A stretch of 64,000 nucleotides of DNA from positions 248,001 to 312,000 of the forward strand of contig NZ_JAIELN010000005.1 in assembly GCF_019753045.1 (NCBI RefSeq). The letters are read 5' to 3'. Shown piece after piece: positions 8,613 through 16,769 of the stretch. The position numbers and the translations under genes are program-made. The stretch comes from Hyphomicrobium sp. (GTDB taxonomy: Bacteria; Pseudomonadota; Alphaproteobacteria; Rhizobiales; Hyphomicrobiaceae). The first letter of the stretch is position 1. Every line of letters starts with the position of its first letter. Below the pieces are notes generated by a model. That model was not told the DNA's origin. It ran no database searches and saw nothing but the letters and a program-made list of their open reading frames with translations.

Positions 8613-9245
8613 TCAGAGTTCGCCATCACTACGCAGCGACTCCCAATCCGATCTCAGTTCCGCCTTCAGCTGCCGCCGCGCCCGGCTCAGGAGCGACTCA
8701 ATCGCTTCGTCGGATACTCCCATAACCTGGCCGATCTCGATCTGACTCAAACCCTCGAAGTGAAAGAGGGTTAGCGCCAACCGCTGCCGGTCCGGCAATT
8801 TCTGCATCGCCATTTCAACACGGCGCTGCGTATCCTGGCTCTCGAGCCCCGCCAGCTGTCGTGCCGGTTCCGGGACCTCGGGCAATTCATCAACAACTTT
8901 CACCCGGCTTTGACCGCGTACGCGATCGAGGCACAGGTTCGAAACCACACGGCGCAACCAGGGCCTGATGCCGGCCGGCCCGATTTCCAGCGTCCCGCTC
9001 GAGCGCCAAAGCCGCAAGAACGCCTCCTGCGCCACGTCCTCAGCCTCCGCGTCGTCCCGCAACATGCGGCGCGCCACGGCGACAATGCTGCCGAGGTGAC
9101 GCCCCATGAGCAGCCGGAACGCGTCACCGTCGCCGTTGCCGACTGCGGCAACGAGCACAGCCTCGTCAGCCCGGCTCTCGGCTGCCGCCCGCGGAGCAGC
9201 TGGGCTGCCATCGGTCCTCGTCGCCGCCACTAATCCTCTCGACAT
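8613..9245 (-). CDS. ECF-type RNA polymerase sigma factor
   Basis: A 210-residue sigma-70 family protein with only regions 2 and 4. Region 2 spans about residues 45-115 and includes DAEAEDVAQEAFLRLWR, the -10 recognition helix. Region 4 spans about 148-200 and includes LPDRQRLALTLFHFEGLSQ and a helix-turn-helix ending IESLLSRARRQLK. It heads a three-gene minus-strand unit with a probable anti-sigma factor and a periplasmic Spy/CnrX-like protein. A GTG at 9230 with GAGAGG just upstream is an alternative start. I found no GGAAC-type promoter in front of it, so autoregulation is not shown. Confidence 0.9.
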   Translation of the reverse strand: MSRGLVAATRTDGSPAAPRAAAESRADEAVLVAAVGNGDGDAFRLLMGRHLGSIVAVARRMLRDDAEAEDVAQEAFLRLWRSSGTLEIGPAGIRPWLRRVVSNLCLDRVRGQSRVKVVDELPEVPEPARQLAGLESQDTQRRVEMAMQKLPDRQRLALTLFHFEGLSQIEIGQVMGVSDEAIESLLSRARRQLKAELRSDWESLRSDGEL

Positions 9246-9364
9246 GCTTGTTAGCCTGCCTCGCGCCTAACGCCCCGGATAGTGCCGCCCGAAGGCCGGG
9301 ATCCGTGTCGGTTATCGCAAGAACGTCGTAACCTGCCACAATCCGTCGCCGGAGTGCAAAGGCG

Positions 9365-12319
9365 CTAGGCGACCAAGCGGTTAAAAGCCGAAAAAATCTC
9401 GCCGAGCGTCTTTTTAAGCTTTGTTTCAAGGTCCTCGAACGAGGCGGCGCGCCCCGAGCGGACCAACAAAGCCTTAAGCCCCTCAGGCGCTTGGACGGGG
9501 TCAAACCGTCCTTCGAGCGTCAGCCGCAGCACCTGCGTCAGGTCGTGCAGGAGCTGGCCCCCTTCCGAGAGACGCAGGTAGTCGGCCTCGCTGATGAGGC
9601 CCTCGGCGGCCGCCGCGGCGAGTGCGACGAGAGTCGTCTGGTTGAGGATCGCCGGGTGATCGGCGGCGTGAACGAGTTCAAGGTGCTGGGTGATGAACTC
9701 GAGATCGACGAGCCCGCCCCTCACCTGCTTCAGGTCCCAGATATCGGTCGTGGCTTTCTCCGCCTCGATGCGCTGGCGCATGTCGCGGATGTCGGCCGTG
9801 ATCTTTGCCGGGTCGCGGCGCGCCGTCAGAACCTTGCGGATCTCGCCTTCGACGCGGGCGCCCAATTCGCGGGAACCCGCGATGACGCGTGCGCGCGTCA
9901 GGGCCATATGCTCCCACGTCCAAGCTTCAGTCGTCTGATAGTTCGTAAAGCTCGACAAGCGCGTCGCGACCGGGCCTTTTTGCCCTGATGGTCGAAGACG
10001 CATGTCGACCTCATAAAGGGCCCCCTCCGGCGTCCGCGCAGAAATGGCGTTGATAAGACGCTGCGTCAGCCGCGTGTAATAGTGCGGCGGGGCGAGAGGT
10101 TTGGCGCCGTCCGATTGCTCGGCATCGGCGTCGAAATCATAGATGAGGATCAGATCGACGTCGGACGCCGCGGTCAGTTCGCGCCCGCCGAGCTTGCCCA
10201 TCGCGACGACCACTGCGGCCCCGCCCGGCACGCGGCCGTGATCCTCCTCCATCTCGCGGGTGACTTCCTCAAAGAGCGCCGCGATCAGCCGTTCCGCGAG
10301 CGTCGCGTAAGCGGCCCCGGCCTCTGTCGCCGAGATGCTTCCCGTCAATATTCTGACGCCGACGAGGAAGGATTGCTCGCTGCCTATCCGTCTTGCGGTG
10401 TCGAGAATTTCCTGCATCGGGTCGCCGACGGCCGTGGCGCGCGCCGCGCGAAACGCCTTCATCACCAGCTCGTCGATGGCCGCGCCGATGAGATCGCCGC
10501 CGTGGACTTGCGGGTCCAGCACGGCATCGAGCAGCCGCCGGCGGCGCGAGAGGATGCGTGCCAAGCGCGGCGCAGATCCCATGATGTCGGCCAGCAGCCG
10601 GATCAGGCGGGGTTGCGCCTTGAGCAGCGAAAAGAGCTGCACGCCCGAGGGAAGCTCGGCGATGAAGCGATCGAAGCTCGCGATCGCGGCGTCCGGATCG
10701 ACGGTGTCTGCGAGCGCCTCGATCAGCAGCGGCTGCACTTCGGTCAACCGCTCGCGGGCGCGCGGCGACCTGACCGACGGCGCGCGGCCATGATGCCAGC
10801 CCCTGACGATCGCCAGCACCTGCGCCGGCTGCGAATAGCCGAGGCGCTTCAACTCCTCGAGCGTCCGCGGATCGTCCTTTGCGCCGGCGAAGACCAGGTT
10901 CGTCCCCTCGGGCGCCAGCTGCGGCGCTTCTTCGAACAATCCGCCGTAGTGTTTTTCGACCGTTTCCAACGTGGCTATGAGATCGCGCGAAAGCTCCGGC
11001 GTGCCGGCGTAGCCCGAGAACCGAGCGAACGCGTCGAGCGCTGCTGGATTGGATGGCACATCGTGCGTCTGCTCGTCGGCGATCATTTGCACGCGGTGCT
11101 CGAGGCGGCGCAGGTACCGGTACGCATGATCGAGGTCTGCGCGCACATCGGCCTTTACCCAGCCACGCCGCTCGAGCGCCGCCAAAGCATCGAGCGTCGC
11201 GCGGACGCGGAGATCGGGCTGCCGCCCTCCGGCGATCAACTGCTGCGTCTGCGCGAAGAATTCGATCTCGCGAATGCCGCCGTGTCCGAGTTTGAGATTT
11301 TGTCCGGCGACGGATATCGGGCCGATGTCCTTGTGGGCGTGGATCTGCCGCTTCATCGCGTGGATGTCCGCGATCGCCGCGAAATCGAGATACTTGCGCC
11401 AGATGAAGGGAGCGAGCTCGGCGAGGAAGGTTTCTCCCGCTTCGAGATCACCCGCCACCGGCCGCGCCTTGATCATGGCGGAGCGTTCCCAATTCTGTCC
11501 GACCGTCTCGTAGTAGCCGTGCGCGGCAGCGGTTGAGAGCGCGATCTGGGTGGCGCCCGCATCGGGCCGCAGGCGGAGATCCGTCCGAAAGACGTAGCCA
11601 TCGGGCGTGCGTTCATCGAGCAGCAGCACGAGGTCGCGCGTGAGCCGTACGAAGAACGACTGCAGGTCACCGTCGCCGACGAGGCGGGACTTGTCGCGAT
11701 CGAAGAAGACCGTCAGATCGATGTCGCTTGAATAATTGAGCTCGAATGCGCCGTGCTTGCCCATGGCGAGCACGAAATAGCCGGACTGTTGCTCCGGTTC
11801 GTCGATAGCGAGCGGCTGCCACTGCCCGCGGGCGGATGCGAGCCGAAACAGAAAGCGTACTGCCGTCGCGACGGCGGCGTCGGCGCATTCCGAAAGCGTG
11901 CGCGTTACTGTCATGACGGGCCAGACGCCGGCGAGATCGGCGAGCGCGGTCAGAAGCGCAACCTCCGACTTGTAGATGCGGAGCACGCGCTTGGCCGCGA
12001 TCAAGTCCGGTGCCTCGCGCATTGCGGCGGTCAGTTCTTCGGTCGCCTTGGCGAAGCGCGTTTCGGGAGGCTCGCCGAGGATACGGGCCAATCGCGCAAG
12101 ATCGCGGTTCGCAAGTGCGGAGAGATAGGGCGATCCGTCGAAAACGCCTGTGAGCAGGCTTTCGACCTTCGGATCGCTCAGCAACCGGCTAAGCGGCGGG
12201 CAGGAGCTTTCGGCTTCCCCCTTCAGGGCATTGAAGCGTTCGGCACCGATACCGGTGGGCAGCGCGTGCGGCCATTCGGCGATTTGCGTAGCGAGGCTCG
12301 AGGAGACGGTCTGATCCAT
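9365..12319 (-). CDS. glnE: bifunctional glutamine synthetase adenylyltransferase/deadenylylase
   Basis: Controls glutamine synthetase by adding AMP (N-terminal half) and removing it (C-terminal half) in response to PII proteins and glutamine. The 984-residue length is normal. Both nucleotidyltransferase centres are intact: YSSDIDLTVFFD with D199/D201, and AASDVDLILIYD with D720/D722. Each is preceded by a glycine turn (MGKHGAFEL, MGKLGGREL). I chose the ATG at 12319 because it starts 4 bases after the stop of the kinase gene; an upstream start at 12355 would overlap that gene. It is the last gene of the degP/two-component cluster, an order common in Hyphomicrobiales. Confidence 0.95.
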   Translation of the reverse strand: MDQTVSSSLATQIAEWPHALPTGIGAERFNALKGEAESSCPPLSRLLSDPKVESLLTGVFDGSPYLSALANRDLARLARILGEPPETRFAKATEELTAAMREAPDLIAAKRVLRIYKSEVALLTALADLAGVWPVMTVTRTLSECADAAVATAVRFLFRLASARGQWQPLAIDEPEQQSGYFVLAMGKHGAFELNYSSDIDLTVFFDRDKSRLVGDGDLQSFFVRLTRDLVLLLDERTPDGYVFRTDLRLRPDAGATQIALSTAAAHGYYETVGQNWERSAMIKARPVAGDLEAGETFLAELAPFIWRKYLDFAAIADIHAMKRQIHAHKDIGPISVAGQNLKLGHGGIREIEFFAQTQQLIAGGRQPDLRVRATLDALAALERRGWVKADVRADLDHAYRYLRRLEHRVQMIADEQTHDVPSNPAALDAFARFSGYAGTPELSRDLIATLETVEKHYGGLFEEAPQLAPEGTNLVFAGAKDDPRTLEELKRLGYSQPAQVLAIVRGWHHGRAPSVRSPRARERLTEVQPLLIEALADTVDPDAAIASFDRFIAELPSGVQLFSLLKAQPRLIRLLADIMGSAPRLARILSRRRRLLDAVLDPQVHGGDLIGAAIDELVMKAFRAARATAVGDPMQEILDTARRIGSEQSFLVGVRILTGSISATEAGAAYATLAERLIAALFEEVTREMEEDHGRVPGGAAVVVAMGKLGGRELTAASDVDLILIYDFDADAEQSDGAKPLAPPHYYTRLTQRLINAISARTPEGALYEVDMRLRPSGQKGPVATRLSSFTNYQTTEAWTWEHMALTRARVIAGSRELGARVEGEIRKVLTARRDPAKITADIRDMRQRIEAEKATTDIWDLKQVRGGLVDLEFITQHLELVHAADHPAILNQTTLVALAAAAAEGLISEADYLRLSEGGQLLHDLTQVLRLTLEGRFDPVQAPEGLKALLVRSGRAASFEDLETKLKKTLGEIFSAFNRLVA

Positions 12320-12323
12320 GACT

Positions 12324-13772
12324 TCATTGTGCCGCAAGGCCGGGCTCGGCGTCACCCTCGCTGTTCGGCGCCGCGATCAAGCACTTGGCTGAGAGCAGCA
12401 GCACAACCCTCAACCCCGGCTGGTTGTCTTCGAGCCGGACTTCTCCGTGATGGAGACGAGCGACCGCCGCGACGAGGCTCAGCCCGAGGCCCGTGCCCGG
12501 TTTGGTGCGGCTTGCTTCGAGCCGCACGAACCGCTTCAGCACCTTTTCGCGGTCGGCTGGGTCGATGCCGGGCCCGTGGTCGCCGACTGAGATTGCGGGA
12601 CGGCCCTCCAATAGGGAGGCGCGCACGGTGATCGTGCTTCCAGGCTCACCACCGCGCGAATACTTTATCGCGTTGTCGATGAGATTGGCGATCGCCTGCC
12701 CGATCAATTGCCGGTTGCCTTGCACGAACAGGCCTTGCTCCGTCTCGATCGACAGCGCGAAGCCTGCTTCCTCGGCCGCAGGCGCGTAGAGTTCGCTGAC
12801 GTCCGCCACAAAGCGACCGAGGTCGAACGTCTCCGTGCTTTCCTGCAGCGGGCCCGCTTCCAGGCGCGCGATCAGCAGAAGGGCGTTGAACGTCTTGATC
12901 AGCTCGTCCGACTTTTCGATCGTTCGCTCGAGGCCTTCGCGATAGGCCTCGCCTCCGCGCGGATCGCGGAGCGCTGCTTCCGCCGAGTTGCGCAGTCGAT
13001 TGAGCGGGGTTTTGAGATCGTGGGCGATGTTGTCGGAGACTTCGCGAAGGCCGCTCATCAGGCTTTCGATGCGGTCCAGCATCTCGTTCAGGCTACCCGC
13101 AAGCGCGTCGAGTTCGCCGCCTTTGCCCGACGTCGGGATACGGCGAGATAGGTCGCCTTCCATGATCTGCCGGCTGGTGGCGGTGATCTCATCCATGCGG
13201 TTGACGATCAGGCGGCTGACAGCGAGACCGCCGAGCAGCCCGAGGATCGACAACACGCCAAATCCGAGAAGAAACGTCAGCCGGACAGAATCGGCGAAGG
13301 CGCGCTGATCCTCGATGTCACGGCCGATGATCAGGCGCAGATGGGAACCGACGTCGACGGGAATGGCCACCGCGAGATGCGCCCTCTCCGGACCATCGGG
13401 CGTCGGCTGATATGTGAACACGCCGCCGTGGCCCTCGCCTTCCAGTTCGGGCGGAATGCGGTTCAAGTTTCCGGCGATCTTCGTGCCGCTCGTATCCGCC
13501 AGATAGTAGAGGCCGATCCCTTGAGGACGGGAAAGGGCCGATACCGTCTCCGTCAATTTGCCTTGCCCTCCGACTTTCATTTCGGAGGAGAGAATGCGGG
13601 CCTCGGCGTTGAGCGTGGTCAGGACCTGATCGGTCAGCAGGTTGTTCGTTTGCCAGAACAGAACGCCGACGACGATTGCAGCGGCAAAAAGGAAAAAGGC
13701 TACCGCCAGCGCGCTCAGTCCGAAGGCTGTCGTCGATGCCGCTTTCGCGACGCGGTCAAGCAGGGCCGTCAC
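12324..13772 (-). CDS. sensor histidine kinase
   Basis: A 482-residue inner-membrane kinase with membrane segments at about residues 18-40 and 164-190, enclosing a periplasmic sensor domain of about 120 residues. A HAMP linker and HisKA box follow (NIAHDLKTPLNRL, phospho-acceptor H251), then a complete ATPase domain with an N-box NLIDNAIKYS and G-boxes GDHGPGID and GTGLGLSL. The GTG start at 13772 overlaps the regulator gene by 17 bases, so the pair is translated together. Lying between degP and glnE, it probably senses envelope state. The signal is unknown. Confidence 0.9.
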   Translation of the reverse strand: MTALLDRVAKAASTTAFGLSALAVAFFLFAAAIVVGVLFWQTNNLLTDQVLTTLNAEARILSSEMKVGGQGKLTETVSALSRPQGIGLYYLADTSGTKIAGNLNRIPPELEGEGHGGVFTYQPTPDGPERAHLAVAIPVDVGSHLRLIIGRDIEDQRAFADSVRLTFLLGFGVLSILGLLGGLAVSRLIVNRMDEITATSRQIMEGDLSRRIPTSGKGGELDALAGSLNEMLDRIESLMSGLREVSDNIAHDLKTPLNRLRNSAEAALRDPRGGEAYREGLERTIEKSDELIKTFNALLLIARLEAGPLQESTETFDLGRFVADVSELYAPAAEEAGFALSIETEQGLFVQGNRQLIGQAIANLIDNAIKYSRGGEPGSTITVRASLLEGRPAISVGDHGPGIDPADREKVLKRFVRLEASRTKPGTGLGLSLVAAVARLHHGEVRLEDNQPGLRVVLLLSAKCLIAAPNSEGDAEPGLAAQ

Positions 13773-14436
13773 GAATTGTATATCCTGCGCCCCGAACCGT
13801 ATGCAGAAGCTGCCTGTCGAAGTTCTTATCGATCTTGGCGCGAAGGCGCGAGACGTGAACGTCGATGACGTTCGTTTGTGGATCGAAGTGATAGTCCCAG
13901 ACATGCTCGAGCAGCATCGTGCGCGTGACGACCTGACCGGCATGCTGCATCAGATATTCGAGCAGCCGATACTCGCGAGGCTGCAGCAGAATGTGCTCAC
14001 CGCCGCGCGTAACGCGGTGCGAGAGGCGATCGAGCACGAGATCGCCGACGGCGTAGCGGGTTTGCTGTTCTTCCGGCGCCGTGCGGCGGCCGAGCGCTTC
14101 GACGCGCGCCAGTAGCTCGGAATATGCGTAGGGCTTCGTCAGATAGTCGTCGCCGCCGGCGCGCAGACCCTTGACGCGATCGTCGACTTCGCCAAGCGCG
14201 GAGAGGATAAGCACGGGTGTGCGATTGGATTCTGAGCGCAGCGATTTGATGAGTGACAGTCCGTCGAGGCGGGGCAACATGCGGTCAACGATCAGGACGT
14301 CGTAGGCTCCGTCCGTCGCGAGAGCCAATCCGGCCTCGCCATCATGCGCGAGATCGGCGGTATGGCCGTTCTCTTTCAAAGATTTCTGAAGGAAAAGCGC
14401 GGTTTCTTTATCGTCTTCAATCACGAGCACGCGCAT
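13756..14436 (-). CDS. OmpR-family response regulator
   Basis: A 226-residue regulator partnered with the overlapping kinase gene. The receiver domain has acidic residues EDD at 7-9, phospho-acceptor D51 in VLIVDRMLPRLDGL, and the conserved lysine in DDYLTKPYAYSELLARV. A winged-helix DNA-binding domain follows, with LQPREYRLLEYLMQH and a C-terminal VRGAGYTI. I placed the start at MRVLVIEDD; an upstream in-frame ATG would add 36 residues unlike any receiver. degP lies 121 bases upstream in the same direction, so the pair may share its promoter or regulate it. Confidence 0.92.
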   Translation of the reverse strand: MRVLVIEDDKETALFLQKSLKENGHTADLAHDGEAGLALATDGAYDVLIVDRMLPRLDGLSLIKSLRSESNRTPVLILSALGEVDDRVKGLRAGGDDYLTKPYAYSELLARVEALGRRTAPEEQQTRYAVGDLVLDRLSHRVTRGGEHILLQPREYRLLEYLMQHAGQVVTRTMLLEHVWDYHFDPQTNVIDVHVSRLRAKIDKNFDRQLLHTVRGAGYTIRDGPA

Positions 14437-14557
14437 GGTGTATGTCCGACTTTCGCCTTTTCTCCGCTCACTGTGTAGCTGGGTCGTACCCGGACGTCGA
14501 GGCAGCCCCGCCGTTTCACTGACGAGGCTGCCCGAGTTTTTCATGGGTGGTTAACCC

Positions 14558-16156
14558 TCAGCCCTTCTTCGAGCTGAGCTGAACGGCAACGAAGCGCTTC
14601 TGATCGGCGGTCTTGATGTGAAGAAGAACCGCCGTGCGCTTCAGGCCTTCGGCCTTCTTGATGCCCGCGAGGACATCGTCCGGAGAGGCGACGGTCTGGC
14701 CCGATACCTCGAGGATCACGTCACCCGCCTTCAGGCCCTTCTGCGCGGCGTCCGAAGAGGGATCAACCTCAGCGATCGCAACGCCGTCCTGCGCATCTTT
14801 GCCGGTACGGGCCGGCATCAATGTGAGCCCCAGCTGGCTCAGCTCGACCGAAGACGGCTTGGCATTGTCGTCGTCGTTGTTGCCGTTGCTGTCTTCGTCG
14901 TTGTTTTCGCCGCTCATGGCTGCTTCGGCGTTCTTCGGGAACAGCCCGAGCTTCACCTTGACGGTTTCCTCCGCGTTGTTACGCCAGACCTTCACGTCCA
15001 CCGCCGTGTCCGGAGCAAGCTCGGCGATCTTCCGCGCGAGGTCGCGGCTATCGGCGATCTTATCACCGTTCACCTGGATGATTGCGTCCTGTGCCTTGAG
15101 GCCCGACTTCGCTGCTGGGCCGTTCGGCGTCACTTCGCTGACGAGCGCGCCGTGTGCTGCCGGTAGCCCGATGCTCGCAGCCGTGTCCTCATCGACGTTC
15201 TGGATCTTGACGCCCAGCCAGCCGCGATTGACGGTGCCGCCGGACTTCAGCTGCTGAACGACTTCCTTCACCGTTTTCGCAGGTACTGCGAAGGCGATGC
15301 CGACGTTGCCGCCGGACGGAGAGAAGATCGCGGTGTTAACGCCGATGACATCGCCATCGATGTTGACCGTCGGGCCACCCGAGTTGCCGCGGTTCACGGC
15401 AGCGTCGATCTGGAGGTAGTCGTAAGGACCCGAGCCGATGTCGCGTGCGAGTGCCGAGACGATGCCGGCCGTGACCGTGCCGCCAAGGCCGAACGGATTG
15501 CCGACGGCCAACGCCCAGTCGCCAACGCGCGATTCCTTTTCGGCCAGCTTGAGGGTCGGGAACGTCTTCTTAGCGCCCTCGATCTTGATGACGGCGATGT
15601 CTGTGCGCTGATCGGTGCCGACCAGCTTGGCGTCGTACTTCGTCTCATCGTTGTCGAAGGTGACCTGGATCTTCGTGGCGCCATCGATGACGTGATTGTT
15701 GGTCACGACGTAGCCATCAGGCGTGATGACGAAGCCAGAACCCTGACCTTGCACGATCTTCGGCTTCTGGTCCGGCTGTCCGAACTCCTTGGGGAGATTC
15801 TTGAAGAAGTCGTGGAGCGGATGATCGGGCGGGAGATCGGGAAGCGTAAATCCCTTGTCGCCCTTCTTGCCGCCCTTCTCGTTCGAAGCGAGCTTGGAGG
15901 CGCCGCCGTCGTTCACGACCGAGACGGAGACGACGGCCGGTTTGACCTTGTCCACAATGTCGGCAAACGAAACGGGCGCGCGGCCGAACGGGGTCTCGAT
16001 GGTCTGACCCGCGGGGGTGTCAGCACGAACCGGATAGGATGGCGCGAAAAGTCCAATTCCCACCACCGCAGCGGCCGCCATCGCAAGCGTGGCCGGTGCG
16101 ATATTTGAAGCAAATTTGAAGTTTGAGGTCGTCGACGAACGGTGGGGCAATCGCAT
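14558..16156 (-). CDS. degP: periplasmic DegP/HtrA-family serine protease
   Basis: A 532-residue protease/chaperone for misfolded envelope proteins. An N-terminal hydrophobic segment (about residues 20-40) exports or anchors it. The trypsin-like triad is complete: H155 in VVTNNHVIDG, D186 in RTDIAVIKI and S259 in RGNSGGPTVN. Two PDZ domains follow, at about 290-385 and 430-520, separated by an acidic Asn/Asp-rich linker. A charged Gly/Lys insert sits near residues 86-103, in the LA-loop region of DegP. It follows ccmH by 127 bases, a position common to rhizobial genomes, and may have its own promoter there. Confidence 0.93.
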   Translation of the reverse strand: MRLPHRSSTTSNFKFASNIAPATLAMAAAAVVGIGLFAPSYPVRADTPAGQTIETPFGRAPVSFADIVDKVKPAVVSVSVVNDGGASKLASNEKGGKKGDKGFTLPDLPPDHPLHDFFKNLPKEFGQPDQKPKIVQGQGSGFVITPDGYVVTNNHVIDGATKIQVTFDNDETKYDAKLVGTDQRTDIAVIKIEGAKKTFPTLKLAEKESRVGDWALAVGNPFGLGGTVTAGIVSALARDIGSGPYDYLQIDAAVNRGNSGGPTVNIDGDVIGVNTAIFSPSGGNVGIAFAVPAKTVKEVVQQLKSGGTVNRGWLGVKIQNVDEDTAASIGLPAAHGALVSEVTPNGPAAKSGLKAQDAIIQVNGDKIADSRDLARKIAELAPDTAVDVKVWRNNAEETVKVKLGLFPKNAEAAMSGENNDEDSNGNNDDDNAKPSSVELSQLGLTLMPARTGKDAQDGVAIAEVDPSSDAAQKGLKAGDVILEVSGQTVASPDDVLAGIKKAEGLKRTAVLLHIKTADQKRFVAVQLSSKKG

Positions 16157-16283
16157 CCCATGGTCTCCAGATAAATGCAGGCTTCGCGAGCCTTGTCTGG
16201 AGGCGTACCGGAGAATGGATTACGGCAGCATGTCAGCGACGTTAACTGTTGGTAATCTGCAGCCCGCAGTGCGCAAAATCCGG

Positions 16284-16769
16284 CTAGCGGCGCTCGTCCG
16301 TCAGGATGGAATTGAGCTTCGCTTTCTCCTGTTCGGTCAATGGCGTGCTTGGAGACAATGCTTCTTTTTTTCCGGCGCTTCGGACAACAAGAACGAGACC
16401 GCCGAGCAGAACGAGAACCGGAGTCAGCCAAAGCAGAATGGTGGACAGCTCAAAGCGTGGATTAAGGAGAACGAATTCGCCATAGCGGGCGACGACATAG
16501 TCGAGGACTTGCTGGTCGGAGTCGTGCGCTTCCAGGCGTTCACGAACGAGCCGGCGCAGGTCGCCGGCCAACGGCGCATCGCTGTCGTCGATCGACTGAT
16601 TCTGGCAAACGAGGCAGCGCAGCTCGGCCGAGATGTTCCGGGCACGCTGCTCGAGCGCCGGATCTGCGAGCATTTCGCCAGGCTGAACAGCAAGCGCCAT
16701 CGGAGCGCCTACGAAGAGCGCCCATGCCGTGAGCAACATCGCTATCATGGAGCGTCGCAAGCGTTTCAC
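16284..16769 (-). CDS. ccmH: cytochrome c maturation thiol protein CcmH
   Basis: A 161-residue membrane protein that keeps apocytochrome c cysteines reduced for haem attachment. A signal peptide (about residues 1-27) is followed by the family motif LRCLVCQNQS with redox cysteines C52 and C55. A three-helix periplasmic domain precedes one membrane segment at about 110-130. The ATG overlaps the ccmF stop by 4 bases. The length corresponds to a CcmH without the TPR extension found in E. coli; that extension is supplied separately here by CcmI. Confidence 0.95.
   Translation of the reverse strand: MKRLRRSMIAMLLTAWALFVGAPMALAVQPGEMLADPALEQRARNISAELRCLVCQNQSIDDSDAPLAGDLRRLVRERLEAHDSDQQVLDYVVARYGEFVLLNPRFELSTILLWLTPVLVLLGGLVLVVRSAGKKEALSPSTPLTEQEKAKLNSILTDERR

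Noticed and set aside
10082-11536. 484-codon plus-strand frame
   Set aside because: Lies entirely opposite glnE, whose motifs are complete; a high-G+C shadow frame with Arg-rich low-complexity translation.
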